Origin: Jeotgalicoccus meleagridis
Lineage (GTDB): Bacteria > Bacillota > Bacilli > Staphylococcales > Salinicoccaceae
NCBI RefSeq assembly: GCF_903994045.1
Contig: NZ_CAJEWD010000008.1
Span: 370,342 to 434,341 of the forward strand
Direction of reading: 5' to 3'
Length of the DNA stretch: 64,000 nt
Shown piece by piece: positions 1-8,175 of the stretch; positions within the stretch are counted from its first letter, which is position 1; each line of letters begins with the position of its first letter. Position numbers and translations under genes: made by a program. Under the pieces are notes generated by a model, which ran no database searches, had not been told where the DNA came from, and worked only from the letters and a program-made list of their open reading frames with translations.

Positions 1-2
1 CA

Positions 3-782
3 GTTCTTGTTGGTGGCTTAAACATTGATTGGAACTGGATGCTTTACGGTACTGCACTAATCATCCTTGGTGTCACATTCATCTTCTTCATCAACATCAA
101 GAGTGATAAACAACTTGCTGCTATGGAAGAAGAAAACAATGGTGGCGTTAAAGTAGATGCAAAACCAGTTGTCGAAGAAGACGACGGCGTGTCATTATTC
201 TCAGGTAAACACTTAACGATTTACTTCGTATACTTCGCAGTATGTTACGGTTACTACATGATTGTAACTTGGTTACCTTCATTCCTAGTTGCTGAAAAAG
301 GATTCGCACAATCAGATGTTGGTTATGTTTCAGCACTAGTTGCTATTGCAGGTATTCCTGGAGCATTAATCTTCGCTCGTATTCTAGACAGAAGACAACA
401 AGATCGTTTGAAATATATCTTAGGCTTATTGATTGTTGCTGCAGTCATGATTGGATTGACAGTATACTCTCCATCACCATGGATTCTGTACATCGCACTA
501 ATTCTTTACGGACTATTTGGTAAACTAGCAATCGACCCTGTGTTGATTACTTACGTATCAGATTCAGTACCGGAACACAAAACAGCTAAAGCACTTGGCT
601 TGTTTAACTTCTTCGGTATGGCATCATCAGTTGTTGCACCTTGGTTAACTGGATTCATCGGTGATACTACAGGTTCACAAATTATCGGTTTCTACATTGG
701 TACAATTTTACTACTAGTAGCAGCCGCGCTATTCTTCTTAGTAATCTACTTAAGAGATGGCAAAAACTCACAACACGCTTAA
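3..782 (+). CDS. MFS transporter, C-terminal part (5' end outside window)
   Basis: This is the C-terminal portion of a major facilitator superfamily carrier. The reading frame is open back to the left edge (it reads VLVGGLNIDWNW before the first internal ATG at 39), so the gene starts outside the window. About seven hydrophobic segments remain, with a charged central loop (residues around KSDKQLAAMEEENN) that would separate the two six-helix halves. The C-terminal half resembles the complete MFS protein at 3244-4482: both share a YxALIxYGxxGKL stretch, PVLI, an NFxGM motif and a TGFIxDxTG motif. The substrate is unknown. The relative suggests the anion:cation symporter branch, but this is inference. 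A strong hairpin terminator follows at once. Confidence 0.85.
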   Translation, partial: VLVGGLNIDWNWMLYGTALIILGVTFIFFINIKSDKQLAAMEEENNGGVKVDAKPVVEEDDGVSLFSGKHLTIYFVYFAVCYGYYMIVTWLPSFLVAEKGFAQSDVGYVSALVAIAGIPGALIFARILDRRQQDRLKYILGLLIVAAVMIGLTVYSPSPWILYIALILYGLFGKLAIDPVLITYVSDSVPEHKTAKALGLFNFFGMASSVVAPWLTGFIGDTTGSQIIGFYIGTILLLVAAALFFLVIYLRDGKNSQHA

Positions 783-793
783 GACAAATACAA

Positions 794-834
794 AAGATGG
801 TCTCAAGAAAATTCTTGAGACCATCTTTTTTTTG
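794..834. terminator. Bidirectional rho-independent terminator between convergent genes
   Basis: A 16-bp perfect stem (AAGATGGTCTCAAGAA with its complement) with a two-base loop is followed by an eight-T run on the plus strand. The minus strand also has T-rich sequence after the stem. It sits between the convergent MFS and dicarboxylate symporter genes and probably serves both. Confidence 0.9.
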
Positions 835-852
835 TGCATTTTATCTAGTTAA

Positions 853-2478
853 TTAAAATGGGAATGTAAGTAAGTCAATACCGTAGACCACTGGTACCCA
901 TAGATAAACGACAACGATAATGATTAGGGCTGCAATAACGTTTAAGCCAAAGCCAGCTTTCATCATTTCTCCAATGCTCACCTTACCAGTCCCAAAGACA
1001 ATGGCGTTTGGTGGCGTTCCTACTGGTAACATGAAAGCACAGTTAGCAGCCATAGCAGCAGGAATCATTAAAGCTAAAGGATGAACGTCTAGAGCAATTG
1101 CTAAACCAGCTAAGACTGGTAAAATCATCGTTGCAGTTGCTGTGTTTGAAGTGAACTCAGTCAAGAAGAGAATGAGTACAGCTACAATTGTAATCATCAA
1201 GATAAGCGGTACACCGCCAACACCTGATAGCATTTCACCAATCCATAAGTCAACGCCCGTTTCAACGATTGAACCCGCAAGCGCTAGCCCACCACCGAAT
1301 AGTAAGAGCACGCCCCAAGGTAAGTCTTTCGCGACACCCCAGTCGAGTACACGGCCATTTTGTTTCTTAGATGGAATGATGAATAATAGAACTGCCGCAA
1401 ACATAGCGATAGAACCATCACCAAGTAATTCTGTAAATGCAAAACGATCAAAGAAGAATCCTCTTAAAATCCAAAGTGATGCAGCTAGAATAAATACTGC
1501 TAGCACCCATTTTTCTTCTCTAGTAATCTTCCCTAATTTCTCTAACTCGTCGACGATAATTTTACGTCCACCAGGTAACTGTTTCATACCGTGTTTGAAC
1601 TGGAAGAAGTTCATGTAAGCCCAAGCAAGTCCTAGCATTACGATAACAACAGGTACCCCGATTAACATCCACTGAGCAAAGTTTAATTCAACATCAAAAA
1701 TTTGCTTCATTTGTCCAGCTAAAATAATTAGTGGTGGCGTTCCGATTAGAGTTCCTAAACCACCGATAGTACCTGCATAACCAATACTAAGTACAAGTGC
1801 TTTTTCAAATAATTTAACATCATTTTGCACTTGAGGTGTCGATAAAGCATGCGCTTCTTTAATAATTGCTAAACCGATTGGAATCATGATCATAACAGCT
1901 GCAGTATTCGATACAAACATTGACAGTAATGCTGTAGAAATCATGAAACCTAAAAGAATCGTTGCAGTTGTCGTACCGATCGCTTTAATAATCGATAAGG
2001 CAATACGCGTATGTAAATTCCATTTTTCCATAGCAACCGCAAGTAAAAATCCACCTAGGAATAGGAATACAATGTCATCCCCATAGAAACTTGCAGTATC
2101 TTGGTTCCCCATAATACTACCCATAGGAAACAGCACTAAAGGTAAAAGTGATGTTGCAGGGATTGGAATGGCCTCAGTGACCCACCAAGTTGCAATCCAT
2201 AGAGCAGCTGCAACGACAAAAATCCCTTTTGAATCCAAGGATTCAGATTGTAAGAATAGTAACGTTAAAATAAAAAATATTGGACCTAAAAATAATCCAA
2301 TGAGTTGAACCCTAGTATATGATTTAACACCCGGTTCTTCAGGCGGTAACCCACCCGTTGAAGCATTTTTTAAATCTTTTGCACTAAAAAACTTTAAAAG
2401 AGATTTTGTTTTCTTAGACTCAGACCATAAATTGTCATAAGACTTTTGAACAATCCCCTTTTCTTTTGATTGACTCAA
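853..2478 (-). CDS. sdcS: SdcS-like sodium/dicarboxylate symporter (DASS family)
   Basis: A 541-residue membrane protein of the divalent anion:sodium symporter family, which imports succinate, fumarate, malate or related dicarboxylates with sodium. It shows the two SNT substrate/sodium motifs of the family, one in FVSNTAAVMIMIP and one in EFTSNTATATMILPV, each followed by a GTPP loop (GTPPLI and GTPPNAIVFGTG). About eleven hydrophobic helices follow a charged cytoplasmic N-terminus of about 50 residues. The start codon is TTG, supported by AAGGAGGG six to seven bases upstream; there is no in-frame ATG nearby. Upstream lies an AT-rich dyad-containing leader and a cre-like site, suggesting catabolite control. 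Family assignment is firm; the exact substrate is not known. Confidence 0.9.
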   Translation of the reverse strand: MSQSKEKGIVQKSYDNLWSESKKTKSLLKFFSAKDLKNASTGGLPPEEPGVKSYTRVQLIGLFLGPIFFILTLLFLQSESLDSKGIFVVAAALWIATWWVTEAIPIPATSLLPLVLFPMGSIMGNQDTASFYGDDIVFLFLGGFLLAVAMEKWNLHTRIALSIIKAIGTTTATILLGFMISTALLSMFVSNTAAVMIMIPIGLAIIKEAHALSTPQVQNDVKLFEKALVLSIGYAGTIGGLGTLIGTPPLIILAGQMKQIFDVELNFAQWMLIGVPVVIVMLGLAWAYMNFFQFKHGMKQLPGGRKIIVDELEKLGKITREEKWVLAVFILAASLWILRGFFFDRFAFTELLGDGSIAMFAAVLLFIIPSKKQNGRVLDWGVAKDLPWGVLLLFGGGLALAGSIVETGVDLWIGEMLSGVGGVPLILMITIVAVLILFLTEFTSNTATATMILPVLAGLAIALDVHPLALMIPAAMAANCAFMLPVGTPPNAIVFGTGKVSIGEMMKAGFGLNVIAALIIIVVVYLWVPVVYGIDLLTFPF

Positions 2479-2510
2479 AGTATTCCCTCCTTAAAATAAA
2501 CATAAACTCA

Positions 2511-2564
2511 ATTTATCATAAGTTTTCTGATAAATCTATATAATAATTAACACTTATGATAAGT
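2511..2564. promoter_or_regulatory. Inverted repeats upstream of the dicarboxylate symporter, possible operator
   Basis: Two dyads lie 33 to 86 bases upstream of the TTG start. ATTTATCA and TGATAAAT (2511-2518, 2528-2535) form one, and the near-contiguous palindrome ACTTATgATAAGT (2552-2564) forms the other. Both reuse the half-site TTATCA/TGATAA. This arrangement is typical of a regulator operator near a promoter, but no regulator gene is adjacent, so the function is inferred. Confidence 0.35.
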
Positions 2565-2584
2565 TTATCTTATTATTAATACCG

Positions 2585-2598
2585 TGAAAGCGCTTATA
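2585..2598. promoter_or_regulatory. cre-like site (CcpA binding), candidate
   Basis: TGAAAGCGCTTATA matches the catabolite-responsive element pattern TGNAANCGNTNNCA except at the second-last base. It is about 107 bases upstream of the dicarboxylate symporter start, a sensible position for CcpA control of a carboxylate importer. Single-site matches of this kind arise by chance, so confidence is low. Confidence 0.35.
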
Positions 2599-2665
2599 TG
2601 TTTGAGTTAAGGATTTATTTTGGCTTTGGTTGATAAAACTGAATGATAAATGATGTGGGTGCGGC

Positions 2666-2993
2666 TTATCTGGACTTCGTCGGGTTCTCGTTGTACTGAT
2701 AGGGGGTTATCTGGACTTCGCTTTGTTCTCATTGTACTGATAGCGCGTTACCTGGACTTCGTCAGCTGCTCATTGTACTGATAGGGCTTTATCAGGACTT
2801 CGTTCGGCGCTCATTGTACTGATAGCGCGTTACCTGGACTTCGTCATGTTCTCATTGTACTGATAGCGCGTTACCTCGACTTCGTCGTGTCCTCATTGTA
2901 CTGATAGCGCGTTACCTGGACTTCGTCGTGTTCTCATTGTACTGATAGCACGTTATCTGGACTTCGTCATCTTCTCATTGTACTGATAGATTT
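2666..2993. repeat. Tandem array of eight 41-bp units
   Basis: The core TGGACTTCGTC recurs with starts at 2671, 2712, 2753, 2794, 2835, 2876, 2917 and 2958, a constant period of 41 bp. Each unit also holds TCATTGTACTGATAG and usually GCGCGTTACC. Units differ by a few substitutions but by no indels. GATAGCGCGTTATC at the unit joint is a near-palindrome. All frames contain stops (TGATAG on plus; TAA or TGA on minus) and 41 is not a multiple of three, so the array is not coding. Decayed partial copies (AACTGGACATTGAGTGCTCA at 2997-3016, then TGGACATTCAAGC) follow on the right. Confidence 0.95.
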
Positions 2994-3199
2994 TTTAACT
3001 GGACATTGAGTGCTCAAATTTCAAAATTAATGGACATTCAAGCCTCTTTCAGTTTTACTTCAGGACAAATGTGAATATTACTTTAAGATCTCGGGCTCCG
3101 GAGTTCAATGAACACCCCTCATTGAACCGCAAGCAACAACATCTTCAGCAATAACAATACCAACCCAACACCCTCGCCCCACACTCAATCTAAGCAAAC
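2994..3199. other. Non-coding spacer with degraded repeat copies and a hairpin
   Basis: No supportable gene is seen here. The left part holds degraded copies of the 41-bp unit. Further right a 9-bp stem (GTTCAATGA at 3103-3111 with TCATTGAAC at 3119-3127) encloses a seven-base loop but has no T run, so it is not a normal terminator. The right 60 bases are C/A-rich and otherwise featureless. Confidence 0.5.
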
Positions 3200-3228
3200 A
3201 AAAAAAGACCCCACAGTTGGGGTCTTAG
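3200..3228 (-). terminator. Rho-independent terminator of the MFS gene
   Basis: Read on the minus strand, an 8-bp stem (AAGACCCC with GGGGTCTT, loop of six) is followed by a T run from the seven-A tract on the left. It lies 16 bp after the stop of the MFS gene at 3244. Confidence 0.9.
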
Positions 3229-3243
3229 AAATTTCATATATAC

Positions 3244-4482
3244 TTAGTTTACTTTTTCAACATCGACTACGCGTTTGTAACCTGACTCGTCAATTAGGAA
3301 TACTGCAATGATTGCGATAACTAGAAGACCACCTGCAAGGTAGAAGCCCATGTCCAAGTTACCTGTTACATCTGTAATAAATCCTGTGATATATGGTGCT
3401 AGGATTGATGCTGACATACCGATAAAATTATAAATTCCGAATGAAGTTGCTAGTCCAACTTTTGGCGCGTTGTTTGCAACAACTGCGATCAATACTGGGT
3501 TTGTACTTAATTTACCAACGATACCGTAAACAATTAGTGCGACGTAGAGTACCCACATTTGATCGAAGATTACGATTGAAATTGTAGATAGGAAAGCAAG
3601 TGGGACCATGAATAGTAATACTGGTCTTTGCTTACCAATTTTATCTGAAATCCAACCGAAGAGTAACATACCTGGAATAGAAGCCCATGGTACAAGTGAT
3701 GATACAAATGCAACACTCGTTCCTGAAATGCCTCTTGCAGTTTCAAGGTAATACGGTAACCATGTCAAGATTACGAAGAAACCATAGATTGAACAGAATA
3801 TGATAATAAAGGCTAAGATTAGGTTTCTGTTTTTAAATAGTTCTGATACTTTTAATTTTTCTACTGGAGCATTTTTATCGACTGTTTTTTCGTGACCTGG
3901 AGGATGTTCTTTAACAACGATCCACATGATAATACCGATAATAATTACGATAACACCCATAATCCAGAACGGTGTTCTCCAAGACATATCCATTTCTTGT
4001 ACTGTAATACTTGAAATCCAATAACCAGCTGACATACCAAGCGCCATACCTGAGTTAATGATTGATGAACCGATTGTTAAGCGCTTTTGTGGAATTGCTT
4101 CAGATGATAGTCCGTACTGTGGTCCGTAGAAGACCCCTTGGAACATACCTGTCATAAACCACATTGTTAGGAACATGTAGAAAGTGATCATTTGTCCTGA
4201 TAGAATTGCTAAAATACCGAATCCTATAAAGGCAGGAATAATCATTTTCTTACGCCCGAACTTGTCTCCTAAAAATCCTGATGGTATTTGTGTCGCGGTA
4301 TAACCTAGGAAAAATAGACTTGAAATTAATCCTAATTGTGCAGTTGTGATTGCGAACTCACTTTGGATGTTTGTCATAATCGGGTTTAAAATTGTACGTG
4401 TCGCGTAAATTGCTACCCATCCAAGTGTAAAGACAATGACAATTTTAATCCAATAGTTGTTCGATTGATGTTTGTTTTCCAC
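3244..4482 (-). CDS. MFS transporter, anion:cation symporter-like
   Basis: A complete twelve-helix major facilitator, 412 residues. It has the family's loop 2-3 motif GDKFGRKKM and its second-half counterpart GWISDKIGKQRP, plus an RTILNP segment in helix 1, as in the anion:cation symporter subfamily (hexuronate, glucarate and similar organic anions). I chose the GTG at 4482 because GAGGG lies about six bases upstream and the helix-1 region follows directly. The frame runs further upstream to 4554 but that part reads as a basic non-conserved tail. It is divergently arranged with the class V aminotransferase, with a 198-bp shared control region, so the carried anion may be that enzyme's substrate or product. 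It is a paralogue of the partial MFS gene at the left edge. Confidence 0.85.
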   Translation of the reverse strand: MENKHQSNNYWIKIVIVFTLGWVAIYATRTILNPIMTNIQSEFAITTAQLGLISSLFFLGYTATQIPSGFLGDKFGRKKMIIPAFIGFGILAILSGQMITFYMFLTMWFMTGMFQGVFYGPQYGLSSEAIPQKRLTIGSSIINSGMALGMSAGYWISSITVQEMDMSWRTPFWIMGVIVIIIGIIMWIVVKEHPPGHEKTVDKNAPVEKLKVSELFKNRNLILAFIIIFCSIYGFFVILTWLPYYLETARGISGTSVAFVSSLVPWASIPGMLLFGWISDKIGKQRPVLLFMVPLAFLSTISIVIFDQMWVLYVALIVYGIVGKLSTNPVLIAVVANNAPKVGLATSFGIYNFIGMSASILAPYITGFITDVTGNLDMGFYLAGGLLVIAIIAVFLIDESGYKRVVDVEKVN

Positions 4483-4619
4483 TTTTTTCCCTCTTTCCTT
4501 TTTTCTTATTCTCTTATCACTTATTATTATAAAGCTAATCTTATAACAAAACATTATCCATTATGTATAAATTCCCACACTTTTTATGTTCATTTTATCA
4601 CAAAAATGAAATTTATTGT

Positions 4620-4648
4620 TTGCTATCTAGTGAGAACGGTTATATTAT
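4620..4648 (+). promoter_or_regulatory. Candidate sigma-A promoter of the aminotransferase
   Basis: TTGCTA (4620-4625) and TATTAT (4643-4648) are separated by 17 bases, and the start codon follows 32 bases later. Each hexamer has one or two mismatches to the sigma-A consensus. The surrounding 198-bp divergent region is very AT-rich, so other pairings are possible. Confidence 0.45.
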
Positions 4649-4680
4649 ATAGGAATAAAAATATAAAGGATGAGACGATT

Positions 4681-5907
4681 ATGGCAAGTTTGAAAGTAAA
4701 TAGAAGATTAATTATGACACCAGGACCCGTTGCAGTTGATCCACGTGTTTCACAGGCAATGAGCAACTCAATACTCGGCCAATTCGATCCGGATTTTACT
4801 GATTTAATGAATGAAACTATGGAATTAATTAGAAAGTCTTTTAAAACACAAAACAAATGGGCTTACCCAATTGATGGTACAAGCCGTGCTGGAATTGAGG
4901 CAGTAATTTCAAGTATAGTTTCTAAAGGTGATAAAGTACTCGTTCCTGTAATTGGTCGCTTTGGTCATTTGTTGATCGAGCTAATTGAACGTGCTGGTGG
5001 TGAAGTACATACAATCACAGCACCTATGGGACAAATTATTCCACAAGAAGATATCATTAAAGAAATGGATAAGGTACAACCAAAAGTACTTGCAATTATC
5101 CACGGTGAAACTTCATCAGGAAGAAGTCAACCGATTGATCAACTAGGTAAAGCTGCAAAAGAACGTGGTGCATTTACAGTTGTTGATGCAGTAGCAACAT
5201 ATATGGGTCAAGATATTCCTGTAGATGAATGGGAGTTAGATGCTGTCATTGGTGGTGCTCAAAAATGTTTGAGTGTCCCTTCAGGAATTACACCAATTAC
5301 TTATAATGATCGTTTTAGTGAAGAAATTAATAAACGTAAACGCGTAGAAGAAGGAATCCGTACAACAGAAGATGGTACGAATGATTCTAACTTTATTACG
5401 AGTAACTACTTAGACTTAACTCAGTTAGAAGGTTATTGGAGTGAGCGTCGACTCAACCACCATACCGAAGCAACAGTAAATGTTTACGGCTTATATGAAA
5501 GCTTGAAATTAGCGATTGATGAAGGCGTTGAACAGCGTGCAAGACGTCATAGCTATCACCATCAAGCATTAAAAGAAGCCTTGACTGCAATGGGCTTGGA
5601 TATCTTTGGTGATCAGGATTATGAAATGCAAATGGTAGTTTGTGTGGATATTCCAGAAGGTATGCAAGATACAGAGTTTAGAGGAGAACTACTACAACGA
5701 TTCGGTATTGAAATTGCAGGTACTTTCGGTGAGGTCGCTGGGAAAATCTGGCGTATCGGTACCATGGGTTATGTCGCTGAAAAACACAACATAATGAACT
5801 TCATTTCAACATTTGGTGTGTTTTTACAAGCAAAAGGTGCTAAAAACATCGATGCTTCTGCTGGACTTAAAGCGTTGATGGAATTCTACGACAAAAACGA
5901 ATTATAA
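4681..5907 (+). CDS. Class V aminotransferase, alanine/ureidoglycine-glyoxylate type (PucG-like)
   Basis: A 408-residue PLP-dependent enzyme of the class V aminotransferase family, which contains alanine-glyoxylate, serine-glyoxylate and (S)-ureidoglycine-glyoxylate transaminases. The N-terminus has the family TPGPV motif, a DGTSRAG segment sits in the cofactor pocket, HGETSSG follows, then VDAVA with the PLP-pyridine aspartate. The Schiff-base lysine is in GGAQKCLSVPSG near residue 199. The conserved C-terminal RIGTMG is also present. Start at 4681 is supported by AAGGATGAG upstream. The usual purine-degradation genes (allantoinase, ureidoglycolate genes) are not in view, so a role in ureide use is only one possibility. 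The divergent MFS carrier may import a linked compound. Its cytosolic location is inferred from the absence of a signal peptide. Confidence 0.85.
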   Translation: MASLKVNRRLIMTPGPVAVDPRVSQAMSNSILGQFDPDFTDLMNETMELIRKSFKTQNKWAYPIDGTSRAGIEAVISSIVSKGDKVLVPVIGRFGHLLIELIERAGGEVHTITAPMGQIIPQEDIIKEMDKVQPKVLAIIHGETSSGRSQPIDQLGKAAKERGAFTVVDAVATYMGQDIPVDEWELDAVIGGAQKCLSVPSGITPITYNDRFSEEINKRKRVEEGIRTTEDGTNDSNFITSNYLDLTQLEGYWSERRLNHHTEATVNVYGLYESLKLAIDEGVEQRARRHSYHHQALKEALTAMGLDIFGDQDYEMQMVVCVDIPEGMQDTEFRGELLQRFGIEIAGTFGEVAGKIWRIGTMGYVAEKHNIMNFISTFGVFLQAKGAKNIDASAGLKALMEFYDKNEL

Positions 5908-5938
5908 AAGTAAGAGAGTCTTGAGTTTATAGATAAAT

Positions 5939-5974
5939 GGTGATAAGTCCTAACAAATCTCAGCACTTATCACC
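5939..5974. other. Hairpin without clear T run, downstream of the aminotransferase
   Basis: A perfect 10-bp stem (GGTGATAAGT with ACTTATCACC) encloses a 16-base loop. It is followed by A-rich sequence on the plus strand, so it is not a classical terminator. It may stabilise the 3' end of the aminotransferase transcript. Confidence 0.4.
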
Positions 5975-5994
5975 AAAAATATTGATATAAATAA

Positions 5995-6036
5995 AAAGCA
6001 GCTTAAAAATCTTTTATTAAGATTTTAAGCTGCTTT
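5995..6036. terminator. Bidirectional terminator between convergent genes
   Basis: The stem pairs AGCAGCTTAAAAATC with GATTTTAAGCTGCT (one bulge) around an AT-rich loop. T-rich tails lie on both sides. It directly follows the stop codon of the minus-strand surface protein at 6039. Confidence 0.85.
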
Positions 6037-6038
6037 TC

Positions 6039-8039
6039 TTATATACTTTGATGGTGAATCGTCGAATCAATTAGTGTATGCTTCTGACTGTTTTCTACAG
6101 CCAAGGTCATCTTAAATGGATTAGAATCGAGATCATCATAATGACTCATGATTTCTCCAATCGTCTCTTCTAACATAATCATTCCATTTGTAGACTTCAT
6201 ATCTGTTTCTTCATAAGATAAGGAGAATAAACCGTAACTGGACTCATAATAAGCCACTGACCAAATATTAGTTGTTTGACCTAAATCATCAAATTGTCGT
6301 TTATAGGGTCTAGTCGTACTTTGATTAAATGGTTGAGATGTCACACCCATAATATGTTGGGCAATTCTCTCATCTATTTGAATTTTCACTTGATAATCTT
6401 CACTTTCAAAGTTTGAAGTTACCTTAGTGTAGAGTTCAAATGGAATATAATTCAATCCCTGTATTTCATCGAGTGATGGGATTTCCATGCTCATATCCTG
6501 GAAAGTATAATTTTTTTCTGATGCTTGGTACATCATTGATTTCTTTTCAGTTGAAGGATAAGTTCCATAGACTACGTCTTCAGGCACAAAATTATCATTC
6601 ACTTGATTTGCTTCTTTTAACACCGCTTCAATATGACCGACAGAATTTGCTGAGTCAATTGCAATTACATAAGCAGATTTTTGTTCATCAGATAAAAAGA
6701 ACAATAAGTTTAATCGTTCTCTAGCAAGTGCTTTAGCACCGTCTAGGTCTTTAGGTAAAGCGTTTGTGTTTTGACTTACGTCTTGTTGAAGATCTTCACT
6801 TCTCATAATGACCGTATTATTTCTTTCCCTGTTTTCAGAAGCTTGTTTTAAGATCATGTAAGTGAACTCTTCAGGAGATAGGTCTTCAATATTTACTTTT
6901 AAAGATTTCATGAAGGCTTGATTATCTCTTAAATAAAAAGTTTGATTAACCACATCTGTTAACTGCTTTTTGAGTTCTTGTGTATTAGAAGCATTGTTAT
7001 ATGCATCATTGACTTTAGTTTTTACGTCTTTGTTTTGAACCGGTGGTTCTACTTCCACTTCAGGCTCAACTGGTGTATTATCCACTTGATTATCTTCATT
7101 TTGTGGAACATTTTCTTTAGGTTCCACTACTTCAGTTGGCTCCTGTACCTCTTCTTGATACTCATTTTCTTTCTGAGTATCTTCTTCTGGGACCTCAACC
7201 TCTTCTTTACTTTCTTTATCTTCTTGAACTTGATCTTTTTCTACAGGTTCCTTGTTTTCATCTTTTTGAAGTGTTTCTTCAGTAACTTCATCATTTTCTT
7301 TAGAAGTTTCGTCTGTTTCGTCTGTTTCATCTGATTCTACATCATCAGTAGATTTGTCGTTTTTCTCTTTATCTTCTTTCGTAGTATCTTCTTTTGAATC
7401 AGTTGATTCTTTAGATTCATCTTCAGTTTTTTCTGATTCCTTATCTTCTTTAGGCTTTTCTGCCTCTTCTTGGGCTTCTTTTTCTTTCTTAGCTTCAGCC
7501 TCTTTTTCTGCTGCTTCCTTTTCAGCCGCTGCTTTTTTCTCAGCCTCAGCTTTTTGTCGCGCAGCTTCTTCTTTTGCTGCCTTATCTCGAGCGACTTCTT
7601 CTTCTTTTAATCTTGCTTCCTCAGCAGCTTTAGCTTCTGCTTGCTCTTTTTCATATTCTTGTAGTAAGTAGTCATTCTCAGCTGTTGCTTGACTTAAAAT
7701 TGCTTGGATCGTTTCTAGGTCCTGACCGTTCATAACAGTTGAAATATAATCATCTCTTGTAGCAGCATCCAAATATTCGAGTGCACTGATTTGACTCGCT
7801 ACAGATTCTTTTTCTACTTCTAAGTCTTCAATTTGCTCAGTCTTCGTTTCTTCTTTAGTCTGTTTGTCTTCTACAGTGTTTTCTGTTTTTGTTTGCTCAC
7901 TGTCCTTAGAAGTATCTACTTCCTCAGCATGCACGTTTAAACCTATAAATAATAGGCTCGATAAAACAACAGTCGAAACGATAGTTTTATATTTATTAAT
8001 TGTTAAATTATTATTGGTTAGAAAATGTTTCAGTTTCAA
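6039..8039 (-). CDS. Exported acidic coiled-coil protein with GA-like helical modules
   Basis: A 666-residue predicted secreted protein. A long N-terminus with a hydrophobic stretch (TIVSTVVLSSLLFIG) ends in NVHA before EEVD, a plausible signal peptidase I site. A helical module follows (ISALEYLDAATRDDYIS, then IQAILSQA). Next comes a long charged coiled coil (EAKAAEEARLKEEE and similar) and an E/D/K/T/P-rich low-complexity stretch to about residue 350. A second helical region contains AKALARERLNLLFFLSDEQK and a repeat-like partner. The C-terminal 150 residues look like a globular beta-rich domain. The two LSDEQK/LDAATR-type segments resemble GA/FIVAR three-helix modules of staphylococcal surface proteins. 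There is no LPXTG or C-terminal anchor. I place the start at the TTG at 8039, six bases after GGAGGTGA; the longer frame to 8054 would put the start inside that ribosome-binding site. Ligand unknown. Confidence 0.75.
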   Translation of the reverse strand: MKLKHFLTNNNLTINKYKTIVSTVVLSSLLFIGLNVHAEEVDTSKDSEQTKTENTVEDKQTKEETKTEQIEDLEVEKESVASQISALEYLDAATRDDYISTVMNGQDLETIQAILSQATAENDYLLQEYEKEQAEAKAAEEARLKEEEVARDKAAKEEAARQKAEAEKKAAAEKEAAEKEAEAKKEKEAQEEAEKPKEDKESEKTEDESKESTDSKEDTTKEDKEKNDKSTDDVESDETDETDETSKENDEVTEETLQKDENKEPVEKDQVQEDKESKEEVEVPEEDTQKENEYQEEVQEPTEVVEPKENVPQNEDNQVDNTPVEPEVEVEPPVQNKDVKTKVNDAYNNASNTQELKKQLTDVVNQTFYLRDNQAFMKSLKVNIEDLSPEEFTYMILKQASENRERNNTVIMRSEDLQQDVSQNTNALPKDLDGAKALARERLNLLFFLSDEQKSAYVIAIDSANSVGHIEAVLKEANQVNDNFVPEDVVYGTYPSTEKKSMMYQASEKNYTFQDMSMEIPSLDEIQGLNYIPFELYTKVTSNFESEDYQVKIQIDERIAQHIMGVTSQPFNQSTTRPYKRQFDDLGQTTNIWSVAYYESSYGLFSLSYEETDMKSTNGMIMLEETIGEIMSHYDDLDSNPFKMTLAVENSQKHTLIDSTIHHQSI

Positions 8040-8175
8040 AAGATTCACCTCCAAACAGATTCATCTTTAATATAGTAGTGATTTAATTATACACTTATTT
8101 TGGATAAAACGCATAACATCTTTGTATTAATTGTGTAAATTTTTGAGACTATTATTAAAATAATAAATTGATTTT

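Noticed and set aside
1142-1618. Plus-strand frame antisense to the dicarboxylate symporter
   Set aside because: The symporter frame has all family motifs; the antisense frame has biased composition and no start signal.
2666-2993. CRISPR array
   Set aside because: The 41-bp units join directly with no unique spacers between them, and no cas genes are near.
3103-3127. Rho-independent terminator
   Set aside because: The 9-bp hairpin has no T run on either strand and no gene ends just before it.
4483-4554. N-terminal extension of the MFS gene
   Set aside because: The extra codons encode a lysine-rich non-conserved stretch and have no ribosome-binding site, while GTG at 4482 has one.
6039-6100. 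Cell-wall anchor motif at the end of the exported protein
   Set aside because: The C-terminus has no LPXTG-like motif, hydrophobic tail or basic end.
6978-7334. Hydrophobic plus-strand frame resembling a membrane protein
   Set aside because: It is antisense to the acidic low-complexity linker, where GAA/GAT codons read as TTC/ATC; composition alone makes it look membrane-like.
7354-7671. Serine/alanine-rich plus-strand frame
   Set aside because: It is the antisense shadow of the Glu/Lys/Ala-rich coiled coil of the exported protein at 6039; it has no ribosome-binding site.
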